From Lucinisca nassula (Eukaryota; Mollusca; Bivalvia; Lucinida; Lucinidae), in the NCBI GenBank assembly GCA_963580285.1, contig OY757021.1, forward strand, positions 96,335,221 to 96,399,220: a DNA stretch of 64,000 nucleotides, read 5' to 3'. The notes beneath the pieces are model-generated. The model had not been told where the DNA came from. It saw only the letters and a program-made list of their open reading frames with translations, and ran no database searches. This document shows, in pieces, positions 10,801 to 25,800 of the stretch (its first letter is position 1; each line of letters begins with the position of its first letter). Both the position numbers and the translations under genes were made by a program.

Positions 10801-13800
10801 GGGGCACAGCATTTCCGACAATTTTGTTTGTTTTGATTTGAGGTTTAACGTCCCTGTCAACACTATTTAGGTCATTTTGGAGTTATTGCATGTTGCTTCC
10901 AATTTTGTGGGACTTTCACTCGACTCTGAGATGAAATGACATCTCAGTCCCTGCCACCCAATGAAACCAATTGGGTTTATATGCATTGCCGGGCCGACTC
11001 GCACCACTTTGCTTGGGCAGGCTTTAACCTTCTAAGCCATTTACCAGTACTCGTGTGCGATAGGTTTCAGCTTTGCATGGAAGCATCATGCAGCCCAATC
11101 TATTTCTCCATGCCCTGATGGGCAAGGCATGTGTATCCAGCAAAGACTCAGATCAGCCTGCACATCCATGCAGTCTGAACAGAGTCTTCATTGTGCACTC
11201 TAAGGATAGCTTAGGGCCAAATGCTGATCTGATTCTTTGCTGGTACACATGTAAATTGTAGGAAATCCCGTGCCCCAGCTCATATATTTTTTTTCTGCAG
11301 GTGTCATCTGTACAGCCATATGGGATATTTGTGAAAATACCAGGATCAAGCAGACAAGGTAGGACTCTATCATGCAGGGTTCTCACTAGGATTTTGAAAA
11401 TTGCCGTAAAAATGCTGTCCTCCAGAAAAAGTTGGAGTTTTACCATACTTTTCTATTGAGACTTTCCAAAAAGTTGAAGTCAAAAATGAAAAAGTTGGTG
11501 TAAATTACTCCAAATTTGGAGTTAACAAGAACTACTATGGTGCTTTACTTGTTTCTGAAAAAAAAAATGAAGATATAGTAGCCAGTGCATATCTGTCTGT
11601 TTTATCTTACCATGGCTTAGACCCAGAAAAAGTGGTGCAAGCTGGATCTTTTTTAGATCACCTGAGCTAAAGGCTCAGGATGAGCTGTTGTGATCGGTCT
11701 CTGTCTGTCATCATCATCCATCCATCTGTCTGTTCCTCCATTGACAATTTCTTCAAACGACATCTCCTAAACCACTCAACAGATTTTGACCAAATTTAGC
11801 AGAAATGATTTTTGGTAGGTCCTCTTTCAAAGTTGTTCGAAGAATTCCATTCCATGCAGAACTCTGTTTGCCATGGCAATAACAGTGAAAAATTAAGAGA
11901 AAGCCTTTAAAACTCTTCTTCTCTGAAACCGGAAGGCCTGTGGAACACGGCTTCGTCAAGTGGAGCTCTACCAAAATTGTTCATATCACGTGAACAAGTC
12001 CGTGAAATGATCACCCCCTTACACCCCACTTTATATAGAGAAAACTGGGGTTTACGGGGGTAAACATTATTTTTCTTATTTTTACTCCTTTGTCAGGTAC
12101 TCGTTAGAACCGCCTCTATGAGGCGGTTCTAACGAGCACCCATAACCTATGTTTGTAGTATAAATAAGGAAAATACCATGGATTTTTATCCGAAAAGTAG
12201 CCATTTTGGAGATGTGAAAAAAATGCACTATGTCGCATGGGTGTGTTATTGTAATGAAATTATAGCCCTGGGGCCAGAAATGGCCTGCCCCAAGGGGCCC
12301 ACCCTTTACATAAATGTAGTCTTACATAGGAAAAAAAATTAAAAATCTTCTTGTCTGAAACCAGATGGCACATGCCTTTGATATCTAGTACATAGCCTTG
12401 TCCAGTGGACTACTACCTGTACCAAAAACGTTCAAATTATAGCCATGGGGCCAGGGATTCGTATAAGGAAAATCTTTCAAATCCAGAATGCCCAGGCCTT
12501 TGATATTTGTTAACCAGCTTTGTTTAGTGGACCTCAACCAGGATTGTTCAGATTATAGCCATGGGGCCGAAAATGTCCCTGCCCAGCGACCCACATGTTT
12601 TACATAGAGTTATATAGGGAAAACCTTTAAAAACTTTTTATCTGAAACCAGAAGGCCCATGCCTTTGATATTTGGTACACAGCTTCGTCTAGTGGACCTC
12701 TACCAGGATTGTTCAAATTGTAACCAAAGGTCCAAAAATTTGCAACAGGAGGTCAGGTGGTTTTTCTCTGGGTGCTGTGTTTATGCCCGTCTCTGATTCA
12801 TGATTGGCTTGATAAAAGAACATATGCAGCTATGTCATTACAATAACACACCTTTGTTATACAATATTTTGTTTCACGGTTGTAAAGGTGACTCTTCTGG
12901 GTGTGATATTGTTCATATTTCTGCTCCAAACATAGTTAATTGTGGGTGCTCATTAAAACCACCTCATTGAGGCAGTTCTTATGAGTATCCATAATCAGTG
13001 TTTGAAGCAGAAAGAAAGGCAATAATGTACACCATTTTTAACTCCACTTTTTCCTATATAAAATGGGTTTTACAAGGAAATGTTTTACATTTTGTGTTTC
13101 AGGGTTGGTCCACAAATCTCAGATCTCCAGGTCTCGTGTGGACGACCCTTCTGAGATGTTTTCTAAGGGTGAGATGGTATACTGTAAAGTAATCTCAATA
13201 GATGTAAGTTTGTATGTGTCTGTGAGCATGTAGTATGTTGATGCAATATACACATCACATTAAACCCTTAATCCATTTTGTACCGGAAACCCCAAAGGGG
13301 GTACCTTGACAAACAGTGCAGGCCCAAATGAGACGCCGCAGAACGCGGCGTCTCATCAGGGCCTACACCATTTGCAGGAAGTTCAGCCATTTTCTAAATA
13401 AATTTTGATGAAAACACAACATGTCACCCCTAAATTTTGAAATGAACTCCTGCTATATAAGGAGGAAGATTCCGTTTGGTACAAAAAGGATTAACCCTTA
13501 AAAAGCCAAGCAAAATATAGGCAGTTGACAATAGAGGCAGTTGACATTCTAATATTTTTCAAAGAAAATAAGGCTTAGAATTGCATGAGCCGGGTCGTTA
13601 AAACCGAAAACATCATTATCATCATGCAAGAGCCGGGGCACAGCATTTCCTACAATTTACATGTGCGCCCAGCGAAGTTGGCATCCATATGATATAGTCT
13701 GACCAGAGACTTCTCTTGCTGCATGAAGGAGCATTTTGGTCCTTAGCTATCCTTAGAGTGCACAACAAATACCCTGATCAGACTGTGTGGATGCGCAGGC

Positions 13801-16800
13801 TGATCTGAGTCTACGCTGGGTGCACATGTAAATTGTAGGAAATACTGTGCCCAGGATCGCATGTGAATCGTCTGCCTAACAAATTATTCATGTGAAATCC
13901 TCAGAAATCAGAAGAAAAGAAAATGTTTGGAAATGTCATCTGCTGTAACTGTTATGCCCCACCACATACATGTATAGTGGTGGGGTACATGTATTATGTT
14001 ATACCCTCAGAAATTTTATGTCTGTCTGTTGATACTTCATAATTTCATGTCCTCTATAACTCTGTTACCATTTGTGATGTTTTCACAAAACTTGGCAAAA
14101 ATGTTAAGCACCATGAGTTGACTTCCAGAAAATACGAACCTTAACTCTGTCTTATTACTTTAGGAGTTTTTGCCCTTGGAACATTGAACATAATCATTTC
14201 TTCCATGTACGGTACTCATGTCCGCTCCATACATATAACTCTTGACACTATTAGAGATATTTTCATGAAACTCCATACAAAAATGTAACACTCTCTGAGG
14301 TGACATGCAGAAAACATGTACCATAACTCTGGTCTTCTTACTTATTGAGTTATTGCCCTTAGAACATATCCATTTGAAAACAGATATTTTATGAAATTTC
14401 TCCCAGATGTAAAGCCCCATATCAGATACTTTGATGAAACATCACACAAATGAAAAGCATCATGAGTGTGAAGAACTGTAACTCTGGTTTTCAGTAACTT
14501 ACTCCTGGAGATATGGCCCTTTGAACATTGAAAATAGTGATTTCTGTGATATACTTGTGTCTGCTCTGTAACTTGAAAGAAACTGAGATCATATTTTCTT
14601 GGAACTTTATGCAAAAGTATATCTTTATGATGACGGGCCTCCGTGGCCTAATGGATAAGAGCGCTGACTCTTAGTCATTAGGTCTCTCACCGCCGTGGGT
14701 TCGAGCCTCGCTCGGGTCACGTGTGAGACGCCAAGTTCTGCAACGGAAGGTCAGGTGGTTTTTCTCCGGGTACTCCGGTTTTCGCCCGCCTATGATTAAC
14801 GATCGGCTCGATATGAGTGAAATAATCTTGAAGTCAGTGTCACCAAACCAAAAAAAAAAAAAAAATATCTTCATGATACGATGTGCAGAACACAAAGACC
14901 ATAACCCTGAATTACCTACTATCAGAGTTACTGACTTAGTGATCCCTAGTTATAAGTTATATACTTGTGCCCTTTAATGGTTGCCGAGATTTTCTTGAAG
15001 CCTAAGAAACATAAGATGAAATGTAGAACACAAGAGTGATAATTTTGGTTTTTGTTGCTTTAACCCATTTTGTTCTGAATGGAATTTTCTCCCTTTATAC
15101 ATTGCTGGAGCCTATTTTTTTAGGGCCCCGCACTGAAAGTGTGGGTGCCCTATAGTAATCACTCTGTCTGTCTGTCTGTCCATCCGTCTGTCCGTCCACA
15201 AATTTTCCTACTCCTCTGATAGCGCTGCCAGGGCCCTAGTCAGTTTCACTGACAGCTCTAGTTAAATTTAGGAGTGTCTGGTTGAGTTACTGAATGAGTT
15301 GGCAAAAATGAATGTATCAAACCTGCATGGATACCTTATTGGGGCATGTCTTCCAGTTGTTCACATTTGATGACACTGACCTCATTTTTAATGTCAGCAG
15401 TAGACATCTTTCTTTTAAAACGAATCTGCTTGTACTGTGAAACTAGGCTTGTACACCAATGGCTCATTTACCACAGATATTTCAAACACATTCTTGTGTT
15501 CTTGTGAAAAACTTCCCATTACTGCAGATGTTACTGCTTTGAGGATAACAAGGGTGTTTTTTATTATCTTATCTTGAAAATATATGTTGTATTTATTGAT
15601 AGGCGATTTTTACCCATTGCATGCGGGAAACCCCTAAAGGGGTACCATGGCAAACAGTGCAGACCCAGATCAGACGCCGCAGAATGCGGCGTCTGATCAG
15701 GGCCTGCACTATTTGCTAACAGAATTTTTCGTCAAAAATAGAATAAAAATGAAAAATTAGACCTACCAGCCCTTATATGACAAATGGACTTATCCAACAT
15801 ATACAATGGAAGAGTTCACTAGGGGTTAATGATTCAAGAAGGGCAGTTGTCAGTTTCTGGGGAAGGAATGTGCACTGTACTGGTTAACCGCTTACGTATA
15901 AGCCTGCCCAGGAAATGTGTGGATAGGTAAACTGACCAACTCAAAAATGACCTCAAATAGAGTTGGCTGGGCCGTTAAACTCGAATACAAACAAACAAAC
16001 AAACAATGGGTTAATGAGTGCACAAGACATACCTTTATTTTACAGAAAATCAAAAAGGTGTTCCTATTATGCCTTTTCATCAGGGACTATGATTGACTCT
16101 CAATGGCTCAAACCACCCATTAATATAACACAACCGTGTGACATTATTAGTTATGGAAAATAATTGCCCTTGCCCTGTCCAATCAAAAGCCTGGAAATTT
16201 CTTTGCAGTATAACAAAGTCCATTCTTCAATTCTCCAAAATGGTTACTTTTCCAATATATTTGAGATACTTTTCTTATTTTTCTCCAATTATAGGTTGTG
16301 GGTGCTCGTTAGAACCGCCTCAGTGAGGCTGTTCTAACGAGTACCCTTAACTTATGTCTTGGAGCATGAATAAGAAAAATAATTTTTAGCTGTGTAAACC
16401 TTTGTTTTCTCTATAAAAAGTGGGGTTTAGAGGGGTATTCATTACACAGAGTTATTAATGTGATGCTGTGCTGTCAACACATTTTCATGGTCCCAGAGGT
16501 GTTTGAGGCATTGAAGTTTGACTTTACATATTTTTGGTGATATTTTCAATCACATTATCTAGTCCGTATAATGAACACCCCTGTAAATCCCACTTTACAT
16601 AGAGAAAGCTAGAGTTTACGGAGGTATGCATTATTTGTATTGGTTTTGCTGCAAGACATATATAGGTTTCGGATATTTGTAGAACTGACATAATGTGGAG
16701 GTTCTAATGAGAACCCACAACCTATGTTTGTAGTATAAATAGAAAAATATCACTTAATTTTCATCTGAAAAATAACTGTTTGGTAGATGTCTGGGAATGC

Positions 16801-19800
16801 ACTATGTCACACAGATGTGTTATCGTAATGCTTTTTTATCCTGTAGAAAGAGACTGATAGAGAGAAGATTGGTCTGTCAATGAAGACAGTGAATCAGACT
16901 TCAGGACAAGACTTAGATCCTAATAATATAGAACTCAGGTATCCTTGCTAGTTTACAACAGAGTCATAACGTTTTGCAATTTGCCATGCAGCAACATCAG
17001 TAGTTCCAGATACGGAGGAGTAATAGGCGATCTTACATGAGTGTTCATGTATTATTGAATTTATTAAACGAGTTGTGGAAAAGGGATAAATTGCGAGGCA
17101 CAGCCTCGCATTTTATCCCTTTTCCTCAACGAGTTTAATAAATTCAGTTAAACATGAGCATGAATGCAAGATTCTATTTATCATATGACATTTAAAATGC
17201 ATTTTATTCACGATTGTTTAAAAAAAATGTCAATATTCCGCCATTAGTAAATGGAACACCATTAAGGCTGTCATACATGTAACATTACAGGGCGTATCTA
17301 ACTAATATGCATATTTAACCCACTAGTGAATTATCAAATTTATTACATTGCGTTATTATAAATACTCTCAGACTCAATATCATATGATAAATGGGGATAA
17401 TCAATGAGGCGATTCTAACAAGTACCCACAACATACGTTTCTAACAAGAAATAAAGAATATTATCCTGCAAGTATCTTTTTAGCTCGCCTGTACGAAGTA
17501 CTTGGAGAGCTATTGTTGTCACCTCGGTCGTCTGCGTGCCCGTTTGCGTTTGCTTGTGCGTTCCCGTCACACTGCGTTAAAGTTTTTCAAATGCTTATAT
17601 CTCAACAGTCACTCATCACAGACCACTCATATTTGGAACTTAAGTACCTTGGAGGGTCTTCTGATGTTCAAAGAGAACAGACCCCTAGGTTCATTCCCTG
17701 GGGTTGGGCTAGGGGTCAAAATCTAGAACACGTTTGTAATTCTGTGTTAAAGTTTTTGAAATGCTTATATCTCAACAGTTACTCATCACAAAGCATTCAT
17801 ATTTACAACTTTGATACCTTGGAGTATTTTCTGAGATTCCAAGACAACACACCCCTGGGTTCATGTCTAGGAGTGGGGATGGGGTGGGGCTAGGGGTCAA
17901 AATCTAGGACACCTTAGTAATTTGTTGTATACCTTTCCATTATGCTAGCAAGTTATAGACACAATTGGTTATACATCAGCCAATCAAGTGATATTGGCTC
18001 AAGTGTAAAAGGATGAAGGTCATGGTGACCTATATTTCATGGTCCAGTGATTTTGCCTTATATCTTGAATACTGCTTGATGGAGAAATGTCATATGTGGA
18101 TTATTAGTTCCATGTGACCCGATAATTGACTGCAAAATATATCCAGGTCAGTGTGACCTATATTTCATGGTTCAGTGGTTTTGCCTATTTGTCTATTATC
18201 CTGAATGCTTTTTGATGGAGAAATGTCATACCTGGTTTATTTATTCCATGTGACCCCATGATTGACCTCGAGTTATATCTAGGTCATTGTGACCTATATT
18301 TCATGGTTCAGTGATTTTGACTATTATCTTGAATACTATTTGATGGAGAAATGTCTCACCTGGATTATTACTTCCATGTGACCCGAAGAGTGACATAGAA
18401 ATATATCTAGGTCATTGTGACCTATTTGCATGGTTCAGTGATTTTGCCTTATAATTCAGACACAATTTGATTCTGAAATGTAATATCTGAAATATATGTT
18501 CCATGTGACCTGACCATTGATCTCAAAATATATCTAGGTGAGTGTGAGTGTGACCTATATTTCATGGTTCAGTAATTTTACCTTATATCTTGAAGGCGCG
18601 AAACAGGCAAGCTATGCTGTCATGCGACAGCTCTTGTTGTTGCACCTGCTTTAATCCATTGTATACTGGTGGACTCTTCCATTGCTATATGCTTGTCATA
18701 TAAGGGTTGTCAGGCCTATTTTTCATTTTGATTCTATTTTTGATCGAAAATTCTGTTAGCAAATAGTGCAGGCATTTTGCAGCATCTGATCTGGGCATGC
18801 ACAGTGTTCAATCTAGGCTGCGCCATTGCGCCCTGGGCCCGCTTTTTACATGAGGGGCGCACTAGAGATCATTCAATGGGCCCGTCGGGCGCAACTGTAG
18901 AATTTAGACACTGTTTCTTCTGGAGTTCATTAATGCGATTTTCTCGTGGTTTTTCAGCTGCCTGTTGCGTATTGTTGAGTTGATCAAAAACCGCATGTTG
19001 CCTGATCAAAATAACTTAGAAAAACATTTTGTTTTATCTGTTTAACTAGTAACAACTCTTATTTTTTATAAACCCAAATTGACGTTTTGTTTACCGGGGA
19101 TGCGGCCATGTTCGGTATACTTGTGTGCGTCGGGCGGCTTACGCCGAATTCGTGTGCGCCGTGCGGCTTACGCTTAATACCGGACCGAAATACCGCAATA
19201 CACCGAGGCGGGCGCTATTTATTATAGAGTTCTTCTCTTCCAGAAATATTTTTAATGACATACATTCTAGATAAAACATGCATTTAGCACTTGAGCAAGA
19301 CACTTTATCCAAATAGGGCTCATCCGGAAAATGCCAACTTCATAATTTGTTTATCTAGGTCTTTGGAATTTCATACATTTTGTGTCCTCCATAAAACTAA
19401 GAAATACTGAAAATTTGAAGTTGATAACTCCAATACTTCCAGAGTTACATCCATTCAAAAATATAAAGAACATATAGCAAAATGCGTATCTTGTACCTAG
19501 GTGGGTACAGATGAACAATTTTATCATACTTGATTCCACAGGGGCACTGTATTACAAAATGCATAACATTACTATTTCTTATCTAAATTTGTTGATATTT
19601 GGCAGACACTTGCTTATATAATATACCTTTGAAATTATGATCTTACATCTATAAGTTTGTTGTTGTTTATGAAAATATTAATATTTTTCTCTCTGATGAC
19701 CATATTTGGAATTATCCAAATTTAAACTGCCATTTCTCCAAAACCCATGGAGATATTTTATTCTAGTTATCAGGATTTTATAAACGTGTTGGTAACTTTT

Positions 19801-22800
19801 AAGTGATATAACTCTGAAAGCCTAATTTCTGCAGGTTACAAAAATTGCATTTTCCGGAGTAGGCCTATTGTTTTGTACTGGTTAAATGAGGTAATGAGCA
19901 AATGTGACCAACTCAGTATTAGAAGATGGATAGATAAACTAAATAGATTTTGTCTGTGCTGTTAAACTTGTTTTGTGTCCATTTTTATCATGCAGCTAAA
20001 ACCTTAAGATAAATCTGGTAACTTTATATAGTATAATTTAAGGGCCCCCTAAATTTCCAAATGGCCCCCTTTTGCAAGGCCTGTGGGCCCAGAGGGCCCC
20101 CAAACCCCAAATCCTGGATTGAACACTGCATGCACTGTTTGTCAAGATACCCCTTTAAGGGTTTCCCACCTGCAATGGGTTAAGCATGGTGCAATATAGG
20201 AGTCTGTTTTTCCATCCGTCCGTCAAGCCTTCAACAATTGTGTTCACCCTAGCGTTCTTCCTAATGTAAGAGTCCATTTCTCAACAACTATTCGAGCCTC
20301 ATTAATAATACTTAGTACAAACTTGCATCTTGGAATGGCAACTTTAAAGCAAGCATCCATATTTGATCTTGATCTCTCTTTCATAGTTAACTGACTTTGT
20401 AAGCTATTGCGTTGACCCTAGCTTTCCCCCTTACGTATGGTCCATTTCTCAAGAACTATAAGAGCTTCATTAATGATACTTGGTACAATCTTGCACCTAG
20501 GGAGGGCCATCCTAATGCAGGCATCTATAATTGACCTTGACCTACATTTTATGGTTCACAGACTTTGTAAAACAACCCCGGCGTCACCCTAATGCAATTA
20601 GTCCATTTCTCAAGAACTAATGAGACTTGGTACTATTTTGCATCGAGGGATGGCAATTTTATACAAGCATCCATATTTGAATTTGACCTGCATTTCATGT
20701 TTCACTGACTTAGTAAACTATTCTGTTAACCCTACCATTCACCCTAATGTAAGAGTCCATTTCTCAAGAACTGTTTAAGCTTCATTTTTTTTAATACTTG
20801 GTACAAACTTGCGTCTATAGATGACAACTTTAATGCATGCATCTATATTTGACATTGACCTACATTTCCTGGCTCACTGTCTATGTAGCACACAGGGAAG
20901 ACTGAACAGACTTAACAGATGTGCAGGTTTATCTGGATCTTCATTGGGCACACATGTCCAAAGAGACATTTTCACTTGGTGTTGCCAAATTTATAGTCTA
21001 CAGGAATATGCAGGTTTATATTGGTCTTTGCTTATTGCATCTTAATAGTCAGATTGTGAGAAACTGAATCAGATTTGGAAAATACAGTGAAATTCCGCTA
21101 TTAAGACCACCTAAAATTAAGACAAATTCTGCTTTAAAAAACTTATTTAGTAGACTATGGCCATTCTTTCTTTATGTTGTCTGCATACAGTGTCCTCTGG
21201 TCAGGGACCACCATTGGGACTGTTCAAAGGTGGTCTTAAAGACCACTTTTGAACAGTCCCAAAGGTGGTCTTAATATAGGAATTTTACTGTAATTATATC
21301 AGTAATAGTATAAAAATAGCTGCATATTGAGAGGAGTTATAAGGCTAATCGAGGCTTAATTTTCCTTATCATATATCTACCAAAATACTGCTGTCTTTTA
21401 CCAGTTTTCCGACACAAAAATTACAGATCTCATATCACCCTGCTAACATTTGCCTATTCTCTATAACCATACATGTACTTTAAAAGGAGGCCAACCTTGA
21501 TTTGAAAGCAGCCATTTGTAGCCCGGAAGTACATGTGTAAACATGATGATATCACTTACAGAATGTAGCATAGTGTCAAAATTCCCTGATCAGAAACTGC
21601 ATTAGGATGCAATGTCTGGTCAGGGGCTTCATTGCTTGCCAGTGTCACATTTATATATTTTAAATTACACATTAATCTCTTCACTCTTACTATGCTGTTC
21701 ACGACAGCCCCTATCTTTGGAAACAGTGTAGATTCAGATCAGATGGCATCTGAAGAAGCCATCTGATCAAGATCTACACTGTTTGGCATTCAATTTATGA
21801 ATTTGTTTGGTTCAAAGTCAGAAATGGGTGTGGCTAAATGGATTCAGCAAGAGAAGGGTTAATAACATTATTCATCATAACACTATTTTGGATAGAACAA
21901 CATTTAAAGATGGGTCAAGAATATGTAAAGATTATATAGACAAATGACATGATTATTATGAAAAAAATGACCATAAATGTACCATAATATTCTGAAGTAT
22001 TGGGACAGATAAGCCTAAGCAAACAGTGAAGACCGAGATCAGACTTACCAAGGAGCAGTGTCATAACAGACTCCTTGCTGGATCCTCAAACAAATTTGTT
22101 AGAATTTTATGAGAATTATGGCAAGTCCTTAAGATGTCGTAACTTTTAGGATTTTTACAGTTACAGTTGAACTTCAATGGCTCGAACCCCTTTGGGACCA
22201 CGAAAATTTGTTCGAGACAGTGGTAGTTCGAGCCACTGAGGTTACTGTCAGGAGGCATAGCGAGATACTTTAAGACATCTTTTCGGTGTTCTATAATGAA
22301 TATGTATGCTGTGTGTACTCATTAGAATCGCCTCATCGAGGCGATTCTAATGAGTACACACAGCATACATTTGCAAGATAAAAGACTGAAATCTCCTTAA
22401 TTATCCCCCACTATTACTTTTGTAGAGGATTTCGCTAGGGGCTCAAGAATGGGTTCGACACAGCCATGGTAAACGAGCCATCGGTGTTCGAGCCATCGAA
22501 GTTCTACTCTATATGGTTCTGCTATGGATACCAACTGTAGTATTATAAAGAGGTTGTGGTGTATTTCAGCTTCAGAAAGTTTAAGTTTCGACATTCCATT
22601 TTATTATTCTTTACTTTAGAAATCTGTCAGTATACTATATTATTGCCTTCTTACAGGCTTAACTGGCCCCTGCACATCATGGCTTGGAGAAATAGATTTG
22701 GCTGCATGATGCTTTCACGCAAAGCTGAAACTGACCACACATGAGTACTGATAAACTGCTTAGAAGGTCTAAACCCTGTCCAGGCAAAGTGGTGCGAGTG

Positions 22801-25800
22801 GGGCGGTCCCTGCATATAAACCCAATTGGTTTGTTTGGGCGGTAGGGCTTGATGATGTTATTTCATCTCAGAGTCTGGTAAAAGTCCCACGAAATTGAAA
22901 GCAAAATCTCCAAAATGACCTAGTGTTGACAGGGATGTAAAACTTAAATTCATGCAAACAGGCCCTTAGGTTATGAAACTTTTTTCATGCTCAACTCAGC
23001 TGAGCCTGAAATCTGTAATGCTCATAACTATTAAAATGCAAACAAATCGGACAATTTTTCTTTCTCATATGAGCACAGAATGACATTCATCCTGCTCATA
23101 AATTTTAAAATGCCAACATTTGTTGGCATTTTAAAGTTTATGAGCAGGATAAATGTTGTGCTCGCGTGAGTTGAGCATGGAAAAAGTTTTATAACCATGG
23201 ATTTGATTGTTTGTTTGTGAGGTTTAACGTCCCTATCAACACTGTATTGGTCATTTTGAGACGGTGTTTCCAATTTTGTGGGACTTTTATCCGACATTGA
23301 GCTGAAATGACATCTCAAGCCCTGTCGCCCAATGAAACCAATAGGGTTTATAAGCATGGACTTGCACCACTTTACCTGGGCAGGCTTAGATCCTCTAAGC
23401 CGTTTAACAGTACTCGTGTGCGGTCGGTTTCAGCTCTGCATGGAAGCATCATGCAGCCCATATATTTCTTCAAGGCCCGATGGGCGGGGACTCAGGTTAA
23501 ACAATAGTATTGTTCTCTTTACTTAGCCAGGATGAGAAGAGGAGGAAGCAGGGAGGTTTCCGACATGACAGGAAGAAGATAGAACTAGAGGCAGTATACG
23601 ATACCACTTGCAGGAAATGTGGTGGAAAAGGTGAATTACCATTACCGGTACTTTAATAACCCTTGAACCTAGAATTTGCCTCTTGAACCAAGGTTTGGGC
23701 TTCACCAGACTCTCTGATGAGTCTTTAACCCATTGAGTACCAGAAACCTCAAAAAGGGTAAATGGCAAACAGTGCAGGCCCAGATCAGACGCCGCATTCT
23801 GCGGCGTCTGATCAGGGCCTACACTGTTTGCAAAAAGTCAAGCCATTTTCCAAATTGATTTTGAAGAAAACACAAACTGACAGGAGGAAGGTTCAATTTG
23901 GTACAAAAAGGGTTTAACAGAGAACTCATCTCCATACGACTAGTTGTTAGTGGGATGTAAAACTGAAACAGTAGCAATATAACCCTTTCACCCCTGAGTA
24001 TCTCAAGTGGTCTTTTCCTGCTTGGGAATCGTACACATCAATATTTGTAAATAGGGTGTTTTGTCAAATTTCATTAACAGGATGGCCACTAGTGTTCATC
24101 CTATTGAGATAAACCCTTTTTTGTACAAAATGGAATCTTCCACCTCATATTATCGATTGCAAAAAGATCTAGCAAAACAGCCGTACAAGTGTCAATCTAT
24201 TGGGCTCGCGTAATCACAGATTGTTTATAACTGCGTCATACTGTTCAAGCATAATAACCAATCAGAAGAGCGTTACCGATGCTTGTCTATAGTCCGTTTC
24301 GTTTCACGCAAGTTTTTCATTGACGTTCTCCACAGCATCAGCCCTTATTTTGACGAACCTCCAGCTTGTTGATTGATTGATTTGAGGTTTAACGTCCCCG
24401 TCAACACTATTTATGTCATTTTGGGGACGTTGCTTCTAAATATGTGAGACTTTTACCCGACACTAAGATGAAAGGACAACTCAAGCCCTGTCGCCCAATG
24501 AAACCAAAGGCTTATATGCATTGGGTGGTCTGGCCTGGGCAGGCTCAGCCTTCTAAGCGGTTTACCAGTACTCATGTGTGGTCAGTTTTACCTCTGCGTG
24601 ACAACATCACACAGCCCTTTTTTTTTCTCCAAGCCCCGATGGGCGGTGCGGACTGTCGCTTGTTGTCACCATGTATTATGGACAACGGGGGAATTAGCCG
24701 TTGAATATCTCCGCGGGCAGAAAACTCAGTTTGCTTATTGGAGTATACGGTATTTCCTACGCAAATGTTGTTTGATTTGAGGTTAATCGTCCCCGTCAAC
24801 ACCACGTAGGTCATTCTGAGACGTTGCTTCCAATTTTGTGTGACTTTTACCTCGACATTGAGATGGAATGACATCTCAAGACCTGCCACCCAATGAAACT
24901 AAGAGGGTGTACATGCATGGACGGTCCAACACGCATCACTTTGTCTTGACAGGCTTAGATCATCTAAGCTGTTCCAGTACTCGTTTGCGGTCGGTTTTAG
25001 CTCTGGGTAAGCATCATGCAGCAAATCTATTTCATTAAGCCCGGTGCCACCCCAACACCGCAAATATTGTGGGTGGGGCCAGCAATATAGATAGGGCTTT
25101 TGATTTTTTTTTCACGAGGCCGTGCATTCACATGACAATAATGGAAATATGTGTTTAAATCCAGAGGATTAAATCCAAAGACAACTGTGCTATACACCTT
25201 TTTTTATTGTTTAGAGGTTTAACGTCCCCTTCAACACTGTGTAGGTCATTTTTGAGACGTAGTTTCCAATATTGTTGGACTGTTCCGAGTCGGACAGATT
25301 ATGGTTGTAATGTTGGAGGAAGCAGGAACTGAATACGTGTTCACGCCTGTTTTCGCGCCCACATTAAACCCTGTGAAATTCTGTTTTCAGTACATCAAAA
25401 AACTTCTTCACACAAGCGAACTTCGAATTGCGGTTAAAGACAACCTTCAGTATGCTATTATGACTGCGGTAAACAGAGGTACATCTTCAGATTGTGCTGG
25501 ATAGCAGATATAAGCAATAACACTATCGGGGCCTGGAGAAATAGGTTGGGCTACACGATGCTTCCGCGCAGAGCTGTAACCAACAGAACTTGAGTACTGG
25601 TAAACAGTTAAGGTCTTGGCCTGCCCAGGAAAAGTGATGCGAGTCGGACCTCTCCTTAAACCCTAACGGTTTTTATGGGCGGTAGGGCTTGATTTGTCAT
25701 TTCATCTCAATGTCGGGTAAAAGTCCCACAACATCGGAAGCAACGTCTCCAAAATGACCTTTACAGTGTTGTCGGGGACGTTAAACCTCAAATCAAACAA

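Noticed and set aside
17513..17893. 126-codon open frame
   Set aside because: It encodes two copies of the 165-bp tandem unit. The frame is open by chance in a repeat element.
23705..23755. CTGATGAG ... GAAAC resembling a hammerhead core
   Set aside because: The intervening bases form no stem II, there is no matching stem I, and the GAAAC belongs to the MITE end. Chance match.
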